From the NCBI RefSeq assembly GCF_000716545.1, contig NZ_JNWZ01000086.1:1-64000 (forward strand): a stretch of DNA of 64,000 bases, written 5' to 3'. The DNA comes from Kitasatospora phosalacinea. GTDB taxonomy: Bacteria; Actinomycetota; Actinomycetes; Streptomycetales; Streptomycetaceae. Positions 50,585 through 57,172 of this stretch are shown one piece after another; within the stretch, counting starts at the first letter, position 1; the number at the start of each line of letters is the position of its first letter. The notes beneath the pieces were generated by a model. That model was not told the origin of the DNA and did no database searches. It worked only from the letters and a program-made list of their open reading frames with translations. Position numbers and translations under genes: made by a program.

Positions 50585-51844
50585 CTAGAGTGCGGCGGAC
50601 CCATCTCCGACCAACTCAGCATCAGTGGCATCGCTTGCCGCCTCCCAGATGAGTCCGCCGATCTGCTGTGCCACATCCCGCCGGACCCGCTTCGTCACGT
50701 GCTGGTACCGGTGAGCCATGGCGGTGCTCGACCAGCCCATGATCTCCATCACGATCCGCTCGGGCACGCCGAGGATGAGCAGGATCGTGCCGGCAGTATG
50801 GCGAGCGTCGTGGAGACGACCGTCCCGGAGCCCGGCGGCCTGGAGGAGCCGCTTCCACTCGTCCCAGTCGGTGCGCGGGATGAGCGGCTGACCGGTCTCG
50901 GTGGCGAAGACCCACCCGCCCTCCTGCCAGAGCTGGCGGGCGTGGAGTCGTTCCCGCTCCTGCTCCTCCTGGTGGAGCCGAAGCAGCTTGATCAGCTGAT
51001 CGGGCAACCCGATCAGCCGCTTACCCGCCTTCGACTTGGTGGGGGCGGCCTGCTTGTTCGTGCGGACGCGATCCGGGCAGCGGCCGGCGTGCTTCTTCCC
51101 GCAGGACTCTCCCTCGCAGCCGTGGCGGTACTTCGGCCGCTGCATGCTCTGGCGGACCCAGAGGGTGCCCTCGTCCAGGTCGATGTCCGTCCACTGGAGT
51201 CCGAGCGCCTCGCCCTGCCGGAGCCCGAGCGCGAGGGCGACCGCCCACCGGCCGCTGTTCCGGCGCTTGCCCGCCTCCAGCAGGAGCCGCTGCACCTCCT
51301 CGACCTCGTACGGCGTCACCTCCTCCTCATCCACCTTGGGCGCCGTGGCCAGGGAGGCGACGTTGCGGGTGATGTGCCCTCGCCTCACCGCCTGGTTGAG
51401 CGCGGCCCGGATGGTGCGGTGGGCCTGGTGGGCGGTGGCGGGCTTGCTGCCGTTGTCCTGCATCTTCTTGTAGAAGCGTTCCAGGTGCTCCGGCTCCAGC
51501 TTCTCCAGCCGGTGAGCACCCAGCCCGGGGATCAGGTGGACGTTGACCGCCACCCGATAGCCGGACAGGGTGTTCGGCCGGACCGACAGGGCCGCGATGT
51601 TCTCGACCCAGTGAGTGAGCCAGGATGCGACGGTCCACTTTTTGCCGACCTTCGAGACGTTGCCCTCGTCGCGCTTCTTCTCTAGCTCCCGAACCTTCTT
51701 GGTGACCTCGGCCCGGTTCTTGCCCCTGATGTGGCGCCGGTCGGGGGTGCCGTCGTCCTTCACACCCACGGTCACGCGACCGTGCCACTTGCCGTCCTTG
51801 TCCTGGTAGATGCTCGAAGCGCCATTGGGCTGGCGGGTTGCCAA
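50585..51844 (-). CDS. int: tyrosine integrase
   Basis: 419 aa. N-terminal AP2-like arm (SIYQDKDGKWHGRVTVGVKD), core-binding SAM-like domain (about 68-160), and catalytic domain with Arg209 (LALGLRQGEALGLQW), His345 and Arg348 (LHDARHT) and Tyr380 (AHRYQHV). A Cys-rich insertion (CEGESCGKKHAGRC, about 243-256), common in actinomycete integrases, is present. TTG 51844 is preferred: GAGGAGG lies 8 nt upstream and homology begins there. It integrates and excises the element at tRNA-Ser with the excisionase. Confidence 0.94.
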   Translation of the reverse strand: MATRQPNGASSIYQDKDGKWHGRVTVGVKDDGTPDRRHIRGKNRAEVTKKVRELEKKRDEGNVSKVGKKWTVASWLTHWVENIAALSVRPNTLSGYRVAVNVHLIPGLGAHRLEKLEPEHLERFYKKMQDNGSKPATAHQAHRTIRAALNQAVRRGHITRNVASLATAPKVDEEEVTPYEVEEVQRLLLEAGKRRNSGRWAVALALGLRQGEALGLQWTDIDLDEGTLWVRQSMQRPKYRHGCEGESCGKKHAGRCPDRVRTNKQAAPTKSKAGKRLIGLPDQLIKLLRLHQEEQERERLHARQLWQEGGWVFATETGQPLIPRTDWDEWKRLLQAAGLRDGRLHDARHTAGTILLILGVPERIVMEIMGWSSTAMAHRYQHVTKRVRRDVAQQIGGLIWEAASDATDAELVGDGSAAL

Positions 51845-51857
51845 GGGTGAAGCCTCC

Positions 51858-52097
51858 TCAGGCTGCGATCGGGGTGAAGCCGGACTCCTGCATCCGGCGG
51901 CGGACGTACTCGGTGAGCGCCTCGGCCGGTACCCGGCGGAGACGACCGATGGGGATGCTCGGGACCTCACCCGTACGGATGAGGGCGAACATGGTGGTGC
52001 GGCCGACACCGAGGCGGCGGGCCGCCTCTTCGACGGTGAGGGCCACCAAGGTGGGGTCGATGGCGGCGGTGAGAGCTTCGGGCATGGCGGTAGTCAC
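51858..52097 (-). CDS. xis: excisionase-like HTH protein
   Basis: 79 aa with an HTH_17/MerR-like winged helix: LTVEEAARRLGVGRTTMFAL and IGRLRRVPAEALTEYVRRRM. Its stop is 13 bp before the integrase start, so the two are cotranscribed. GTG 52097 has GGGAG 6 nt upstream; ATG 52085 is an alternative. It directs excision by bending the att DNA, by family analogy. Confidence 0.88.
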   Translation of the reverse strand: MTTAMPEALTAAIDPTLVALTVEEAARRLGVGRTTMFALIRTGEVPSIPIGRLRRVPAEALTEYVRRRMQESGFTPIAA

Positions 52098-52131
52098 CGG
52101 GGTCTCCCGTTGGCTGTGAGGCGGGAAGCCG

Positions 52132-52409
52132 CCGCAGAAACCGCAGAATCCGCAGAATTCGGGGCGCGTGGGCGCTGAGCTGCGGTGATGGGCTGCGGGG
52201 GCGACGGTTGGTGATCTCCGCAGAATTCCGCAGAACTGCCGCACAAATCAGCGGCGGCCAGGCCGACCCTGCCCCGGGCCGGCGGGGCCCGGGGCAGGGC
52301 GGGTAATTGTGCGGCAGTTCTGCGGGGTTTCTGCGGCGAGCGGCCCGCTGACGTTGGTGCTGGTCAGCGGGCCTACCGGGTGTTTCTGCGGATTGTGCGG
52401 TTTCTGCGG
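52132..52409. repeat. mirrored iteron-like arrays around nested inverted repeats
   Basis: The left array has CCGCAGAA at 52132, 52141, 52150 (9-bp period), then 52218 and 52228. The right array has TTCTGCGG at 52329, 52384 and 52402, with TTGTGCGG at 52393 (9-bp period). Between them are a perfect 19-bp inverted repeat (52228-52246 / 52307-52325), an inner 12-bp stem (CTGCCCCGGGCC 52269-52280 / 52286-52297) and an 11-bp stem (GGCCCGCTGAC 52342-52352 / 52363-52373). The 323-bp gap 52098-52420 between xis and the Rep gene contains no gene. Best read as a replication origin or Rep-binding region. Confidence 0.85.
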
Positions 52410-52420
52410 CGGGGTCCGGG

Positions 52421-54397
52421 CTACTGGTCGAAGCCGGACAGGGCCGGGTGGATCTCGTAGCGCGGGGACGGCTTGCGGCCCCTGGTACGCGGTCGGGGCC
52501 CCGTGGGTTCCTGTCGCAGGTAGCCGTGCTCCTCCAGCAGGGCCACGACCGGATCGAGGTCGGCGGCGGTGGGGAAGTCGCTGCGGGAGAGCTTGGTGAA
52601 CAGGTCCCGGCGGCTGACGGTCCGCCAGCGGTTGTCCCGGCACACGTCCAGCACGGTGCTGGCGCGGGTGAGGGTGGAGTCCGCGCCCATGGCGTCGAAG
52701 ACGGCGAGGGCGTGGGCGGTGAAGTAGTCGCCCAGCTCGATCGCGGCGGCCATGGTGGCCTCGTTCACGGGCTTGGTGTGGCCGTCCTTCAGATGGGCGG
52801 CCAGGTGGAGCAGGCCCGCGATGCGGGCGACGGTGCCGGCGAGCTTGCCCGCCCACTTGCCGATGTGTCCGAGCGCTCCGCCCCGGGCGGCGAGCTGCGG
52901 CTCGATGCGCTCCTGAAAGCCGATCAGGAGCGCGTCGGCGGCCGGAGTGAGCTGGAGTACGGCCGGGTCGGTCCAGTCCGCCAGCGCGAGCGTCAGGGAG
53001 GTGACGTTGCGCTCGTAGTCGTCCGCGACGGAAGGCGGGACCGGGTCGGTGATGATCCGGCGGGAGCCGACCAGTGAGGCGGGCAGGCAGTACAGGAACC
53101 GGGCGAGCAGGCCCCGCCCGTCGAAGCCGCGGACCTTGGCGATGTCCTCCAGCACTGACGGCTGCACCGCCAGGCCCATCGTCAGGGCGGGGCTCTCGAT
53201 GAACTCCTGGCGGCTGCGGCGGTCAACGCGCAGCCGGTCCCCGGCGTGGCCCTTCAGGAACACCTCCAGGTTCGGGGTGCCCGAGTAGCGGCCCGCGATG
53301 ATGTCGAAGATCCCGCCCTCCGCCGACATGACCGAGAGCCTGCCTCCCTGCTCGGCAAGCAGGGTAGTGATGGCCTCGGGGGTCGCGTCGTCCACCAGCA
53401 GGCGCGGGTGCGCGGGCACGGTCAGGCTCTCGGCCGTCTGGGCCAGGCCGATCGCCTCCGCCACCAGCTGGTCACGCTCGTCGCCCTCGGCTTTCGCGGC
53501 CTTCACGGTGGCGGTCTCGGCAGCCTCGCGGGCCAGGCGGGCGGTCAGCTCCGCCTCCACGATCCGCCCCGAGGCGGCCTCGCCGAGCGCCTTCTCCGCC
53601 GAGTAGAGGGGGTGGGTCATGGCGGAGAACACGGCGGACTTCCGGTTGGCCGGGGGTAGGGCGACGACCACGAACAGGTTGACCGGTTCGCGCCAGCGGC
53701 CCCGGATGTGGACGACGCTCCGCCCGCCGGCTGCGGTGGCCAGCACCGCGAGCGCCAGCGACCCGGCCATGTCGATGGGAGTCTGGGACTCCTCCGCGAC
53801 GCCGGTGACGTACTCGCCGAGCCAGGTGGGCAGGGCGTGTACGGGGAACGGCGGCAGGTGCCGGACGGCTGCCAGCGGCACCGGGGCGGGCCAGGACTGC
53901 GGCTCGCTCTCGTCCGGGACGGCGAGGGCGGCCCGGATCTCGTCCGCGTCCGTGCCGGGGGTGGTGGCAGCCTGCACCAGGCGGGTGCCGGCGGCGATGA
54001 GGCGGCGGCGCTTGGCGGTCTCGCGGACGATCGCGGCGTAGTACTCGGCGTTCGCGGCGGACGGGGCGGCGTCGGGCAGGCCGGAGATGTAGGCGGCGCC
54101 GCCGACGCGGGCGAGGTCGCCGGAGCGGCGGAGCGCGTCGGTGACGGTGATCGGGTCGGCCGCCTCGCCGAGTTCCACGATGGCGCGGTGGATGGTCTCG
54201 TGGGCGGGCCGGTAGTAGTCGCCCGGGTCCATCACGGCGGCCACGTAGCCGAGCGAGGCCGGGCTCAGGAGCAGGGCCCCGAGGACGGCCTGTTCGGCGG
54301 CGATGTCGTGCGGCGGGGTGTGGTCGAGGTCGCCGCCCTGGTGGGCGTGCAGGGGCCGGACGTTGTCGTACGGGTCGAAGGCGGGATCGGCGGTCAT
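52421..54397 (-). CDS. DnaB-N/DUF3987 replication-type ATPase
   Basis: 658 aa. Residues 29-140 match the DnaB helicase N-terminal domain (PPHDIAAEQAVLGALLLSPA, YYRPAHETIHRAIVELGEAA, TAKRRRLIAAGTRLVQAA). Residues about 180-600 match DUF3987 (YfjI-like), with a degenerate P-loop LPPANRKSAVF (about 248-257) and LSVMSAEGGIFDIIAGRYSG. The C-terminus has a winged-helix-like segment and basic tail. No RepSA, RepAM or prim-pol protein is visible, so this is the candidate replication initiator or helicase loader of the element. It is preceded by a 96-bp gap and followed by the iteron region. Confidence 0.88.
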   Translation of the reverse strand: MTADPAFDPYDNVRPLHAHQGGDLDHTPPHDIAAEQAVLGALLLSPASLGYVAAVMDPGDYYRPAHETIHRAIVELGEAADPITVTDALRRSGDLARVGGAAYISGLPDAAPSAANAEYYAAIVRETAKRRRLIAAGTRLVQAATTPGTDADEIRAALAVPDESEPQSWPAPVPLAAVRHLPPFPVHALPTWLGEYVTGVAEESQTPIDMAGSLALAVLATAAGGRSVVHIRGRWREPVNLFVVVALPPANRKSAVFSAMTHPLYSAEKALGEAASGRIVEAELTARLAREAAETATVKAAKAEGDERDQLVAEAIGLAQTAESLTVPAHPRLLVDDATPEAITTLLAEQGGRLSVMSAEGGIFDIIAGRYSGTPNLEVFLKGHAGDRLRVDRRSRQEFIESPALTMGLAVQPSVLEDIAKVRGFDGRGLLARFLYCLPASLVGSRRIITDPVPPSVADDYERNVTSLTLALADWTDPAVLQLTPAADALLIGFQERIEPQLAARGGALGHIGKWAGKLAGTVARIAGLLHLAAHLKDGHTKPVNEATMAAAIELGDYFTAHALAVFDAMGADSTLTRASTVLDVCRDNRWRTVSRRDLFTKLSRSDFPTAADLDPVVALLEEHGYLRQEPTGPRPRTRGRKPSPRYEIHPALSGFDQ

Positions 54398-54493
54398 CCG
54401 GTCGGGTTCTCCTCCGTGTTCGTGGCGGGCAGGGCCCCGGGGCGGCCGTGCTGTCCTTGGCCGGGAGTGCCGGCCGCCCCGGGGGGGTGCGGG

Positions 54494-54835
54494 TCAAATG
54501 TCGAACAGGGCGTCCAGCTCGGCGGGCGGGGCCTTGCGGCGGGCGGCGGTGCGGGCGTGGTCGAAGCACGGTCCGCACCATGCGGCCAGCCGAGCGGCCG
54601 GCAGGGCGGCGCTCTCGTGCGCGAGCAGGAGCATGTCGGCAGGGGCGGTCGGGGCGGCGAGCAGGCGGACGGTGCCGCCGTGCTTGCCGAGCCAGCCGCC
54701 TTGGGTGTGCTCGCACCGTCCGCCGCTCTTGGCATGGGTCTTGCCGCAGGCGCCAGAACACTGGCAGCGCGCTTCCGCACGGTCGATGACGGCCTGCCAG
54801 AGACTTGGGGAACCGAGGGGCGGACGGGTGGTCAT
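54494..54835 (-). CDS. zinc-finger (HNH/treble-clef-like) protein
   Basis: 113 aa. Cys-rich N-terminal part EARCQCSGACGKTHAKSGGR followed by CEH, and a second CX2C-X2-H group AAWCGPCFDHARTAARR near residue 87-93. The spacing resembles HNH or treble-clef zinc folds of mobile elements, but an HNH catalytic pair is not clear. ATG 54835 overlaps the DpdA-like stop by 4 bp. Confidence 0.75.
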   Translation of the reverse strand: MTTRPPLGSPSLWQAVIDRAEARCQCSGACGKTHAKSGGRCEHTQGGWLGKHGGTVRLLAAPTAPADMLLLAHESAALPAARLAAWCGPCFDHARTAARRKAPPAELDALFDI

Positions 54836-55605
54836 GCTGCCTCCAGGCCGTCGATGATGGGCTGGTGCCAGGCGGGGAGAGACGCGAGAACCCTGGTGCG
54901 CCAGGCGAGGGCGTAGGGGCGGCAGTTGGCGCAGTTCTTGTGGGTGTGGCCGGGCATCGGGGGCTTGTGGCGGGCCTCGTAGGACCAGGCGAGAGAGTCG
55001 GCGGAGGCCAGGTGGTGGCCGGCAATGCGCAGGCCGTGCATCTTGAACCCGAAGCCGTGCAGCCGTAGGCCCCGAGCGGCGAGGGTGGTGACGATGAGCG
55101 CGGCCTCGGTGGTGGCCTGGCGGCGGCACACCGAGCCGAGCCCTACCAGCGGCTCGGAGGTGAGGTCGATGCCGGCCTTGTCGTACAGGTCTGCGCAGTG
55201 CTGGTAGTCGTCCAGGCTCCATCCCTGCAACACCGGCACGATCGGCAGATTAGGGGCGGCGTCGCGCAACTGCTGGAAGTTGGCGACGGTGCGGCGCTGG
55301 TGCTCGGCCACGCTCAGCCCGGTGTTCTGGACGATCCAGGGCTCGCACATCCAGTCCATCGGCGCGGCCCACGCGAGGTTGCCGATCTCGTCCGCGTACC
55401 GCCGGACAGCTGTCAGGTAGGCGCCCGGCGCGGTGCGCCATTCGCCGTGCATCGACAGTTCGGTGAAGCCCCCGGAGTCCAGCGCCCACGGTCCGATCGC
55501 GCGAGGCAGAGTCTTGCGGTTGGCCAGGCGCCGGTAGGAGACGAACAGCGGAACGCTGGTGCGGGCCAGCCAATCGGGCTGGTGAGTGCCGAGGAAGAAC
55601 CTCAC
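54832..55605 (-). CDS. DpdA-like (tRNA-guanine-transglycosylase-fold) protein
   Basis: 257 aa TIM-barrel protein with TGT hallmarks. Residues 41-49 ALDSGGFTE carry the general active-site Asp43 and SGGF substrate loop. IVPVLQGWS (Gln127-Gly128) and LVGLGSVCRR (about 153-162) form the purine-binding walls. A zinc-type HTHKNCANC motif (about 220-228) follows. The family relates to queuine tRNA-ribosyltransferase and DNA deazaguanine transglycosylases (DpdA) of phages and mobile elements. No preQ0 synthesis genes are in the window, so substrate would come from the host. Overlaps both neighbours. Confidence 0.82.
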   Translation of the reverse strand: MRFFLGTHQPDWLARTSVPLFVSYRRLANRKTLPRAIGPWALDSGGFTELSMHGEWRTAPGAYLTAVRRYADEIGNLAWAAPMDWMCEPWIVQNTGLSVAEHQRRTVANFQQLRDAAPNLPIVPVLQGWSLDDYQHCADLYDKAGIDLTSEPLVGLGSVCRRQATTEAALIVTTLAARGLRLHGFGFKMHGLRIAGHHLASADSLAWSYEARHKPPMPGHTHKNCANCRPYALAWRTRVLASLPAWHQPIIDGLEAA

Positions 55606-55889
55606 TGGTCACCTCCGGCCCACGGCTCGTGGTGGTCGAGCCAGGCAAACGGCGAGGTGGTCTGCGCCCGGCTGTATACCTCGATCGCGGCACCGGGGAC
55701 GCTGCCCGCGTGAACGCGCGGGCCGATGAGGCTGGCGTACAGCCGGGCACCGTGGTGGACGCAGGCCGCCGCCATGTCGCCGTGCCGGTCGAGGATGGTC
55801 ACGGCGTCGCGCGGGCCCTCGCACGGGCTCGCGTCGCCGAGGTGGGCGGCCTCGCAGCGCTGCTGCGGGTCGGGGATGTTCTCGGGCAT
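55602..55889 (-). CDS. small protein coupled to the DpdA-like gene
   Basis: 95 aa. MPENIPDPQQRCEAAHLGDA start, central CEGPRDAVTILDRHGDMAAA CVHHGARLYASLIG, Trp-rich end. The Cys/His pattern (ERC..H....C, CVHH) may bind a metal. Its stop overlaps the DpdA-like start (ATGA), indicating translational coupling and a shared role. No recognised family. Confidence 0.65.
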   Translation of the reverse strand: MPENIPDPQQRCEAAHLGDASPCEGPRDAVTILDRHGDMAAACVHHGARLYASLIGPRVHAGSVPGAAIEVYSRAQTTSPFAWLDHHEPWAGGDQ

Positions 55890-55978
55890 GCTGGTGGTTC
55901 TCCTTGCACGTTGTGGCGAGCAGGGGAACCGGAGCGGCCGGGCTGTCCTTGGCCGGGAGTGCCGACCGCTCCGGACTT

Positions 55979-56260
55979 TCAAGCAGCGCGGCGGGCCGGA
56001 AAGTCGATGACCGTGGCCAGGCGCGGGACGGACTCGGCGGCCGGGGCGGGGGCGGGCTCGCCGCCGTCCGGCGGGGCCGGGACGTCCCCGTCCTGCTCGG
56101 CGAGGGCGGCGGCGCGCTCGTAGGCGGAGATGGCCAGCACGGTCTGGATGGCGGCGGAGTCCTCGCGCCAGCCCCGGATGCTGTGGGCGTAGGCGGCGGC
56201 GCCGGCGATGCCGGGGCCGAACAGGACGGCGGCGATGATGGCGTTCGCGGTCGTGCTCAC
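55979..56260 (-). CDS. small membrane protein
   Basis: 93 aa with one N-terminal hydrophobic segment (ANAIIAAVLFGPGIAGAAAY) and a helical, then Pro/Ala-rich acidic cytosolic tail. Its ATG overlaps the stop of the preceding 70-aa gene. Typical of the small transfer or spread genes of actinomycete plasmids and AICEs, but without a defined family. Confidence 0.6.
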   Translation of the reverse strand: MSTTANAIIAAVLFGPGIAGAAAYAHSIRGWREDSAAIQTVLAISAYERAAALAEQDGDVPAPPDGGEPAPAPAAESVPRLATVIDFPARRAA

Positions 56261-56469
56261 TGAATGCCTCCGGTGCGGTTGGCGAGGGCCAGGGCGTCGA
56301 GCAGGTTGGTGCCGAGCGAGTTCAGGCGGCGCTCGATGGCCTGCCAGGACTCGTTGTCGATGTGCATGAGGGCGGCGAGCGCGGCGGGGGCCTGGCCGTC
56401 GGCGGCGGCGGTGAGGGCCTCGCGCAGGTGGGCGGCGGCCAGCGGCCGGATTACGGGGAGAACGGTCAT
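56257..56469 (-). CDS. small helical protein
   Basis: 70 aa: RPLAAAHLREALTAAADGQA, ALAALMHIDNESWQAIERRL, LGTNLLDALALANRTGG. All-helical, no membrane segment. Overlaps the next gene by 4 bp. Unknown function; similar short proteins are typical of this element class. Confidence 0.65.
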   Translation of the reverse strand: MTVLPVIRPLAAAHLREALTAAADGQAPAALAALMHIDNESWQAIERRLNSLGTNLLDALALANRTGGIQ

Positions 56470-56483
56470 GGTGCTGGCTCCGT

Positions 56484-56672
56484 TCAGTGGTTGCTGACGG
56501 CGGTCACGAGCGAGGCGATGATGTCGTTGACCGGGCCGGACAGGCCCGTGCTGGCGGCGGTGAAGCCGGACAGCCACACGGCCAGCGCGGTGCCGCCGCT
56601 GACGCGCTTGAACCACACGAGCGCGGCGGTGATGGCGCCGAAGAGCAGGGCGGTGGAGACGGTGATGAGCAT
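56484..56672 (-). CDS. small two-helix membrane protein
   Basis: 62 aa with two hydrophobic helices (LITVSTALLFGAITAALVWF and ALAVWLSGFTAASTGLSGP). It resembles Spd-type plasmid-spread or holin-like small proteins in size and topology only. Part of the minus-strand transfer operon. Confidence 0.65.
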   Translation of the reverse strand: MLITVSTALLFGAITAALVWFKRVSGGTALAVWLSGFTAASTGLSGPVNDIIASLVTAVSNH

Positions 56673-56749
56673 CGGCGTTGCCTTTCCGGGTCGGCCGGGG
56701 CCCCGGGTGCGTTGCCCCGGGCTGGCGGGTGGTCAGGTGGTGCTCGGAG

Positions 56750-57052
56750 TCAGCGGGTTCCGGCCTTGTGCAGCCGTCGGGTGGCCTCGCCGGTGGCGCG
56801 GGTGGTGTGGAAGAGGCGGCGGCCTATGCGCAGGCGCAGGCCGTTGCCCTTGCAGCGGCGGCAGGTCTTCCAGCCGCGCTTGGGGGAGGTGCCGCGCTTC
56901 CGGGTCTTGCCGTTGCCCTCGCACGGCTTGCAGCGGGCGAACGGGCTCACCGCGCACAGCAGCGCGTATCCGGAGAGCGCGGCGAGGGCCGCGAGGACGG
57001 CGACGACAGACAGGGGCAGGGCGGGGCTAGAGCTAGCGGCGAGCAGGGTCAC
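56750..57052 (-). CDS. membrane-anchored DnaJ-type zinc-ribbon protein
   Basis: 100 aa. One TM helix (about 14-36), then two CXXCXGXG-like motifs: CKPCEGNGKTRKR and CRRCKGNGLRLRIGR, as in the DnaJ cysteine-rich zinc domain. The basic surface suggests nucleic-acid or protein binding at the membrane. Common in streptomycete conjugative elements next to tra; function is unknown. Confidence 0.75.
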   Translation of the reverse strand: MTLLAASSSPALPLSVVAVLAALAALSGYALLCAVSPFARCKPCEGNGKTRKRGTSPKRGWKTCRRCKGNGLRLRIGRRLFHTTRATGEATRRLHKAGTR

Positions 57053-57172
57053 CAGGGGCTCCTAGAGGCGGTTTCGGGGCGCACGGGACCAGGGCGCTAG
57101 GCGGCTAGCGCCCTGGTCAGGGCATATGTGGGTCGCTAGCGGGGGTGCTAGACCTAGCGGGGCTGGTGCTAG
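57027..57172. repeat. CTAG-rich cluster, candidate clt transfer locus
   Basis: Nine CTAG tetramers within 146 bp (57027, 57033, 57062, 57097, 57105, 57136, 57148, 57154, 57169), many in the context GCTAGCGG or CTAGCGGGG. The perfect inverted repeat GACCAGGGCGCTAG (57087-57100) / CTAGCGCCCTGGTC (57105-57118) is included. It abuts the 3' end of the FtsK/TraB gene, where clt loci with 8-bp TraB recognition repeats are found in Streptomyces plasmids. The hairpin could also terminate tra transcription. Confidence 0.6.

Noticed and set aside
52132..52409. Short frames reading CGFCGFCGG-type peptides through the iteron region
   Set aside because: These arise from the 9-bp repeats; no RBS or family similarity.
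57027..57172. CRISPR-like array at the CTAG cluster
   Set aside because: Repeat units are too short and irregularly spaced and there are no spacers of constant length or cas genes.
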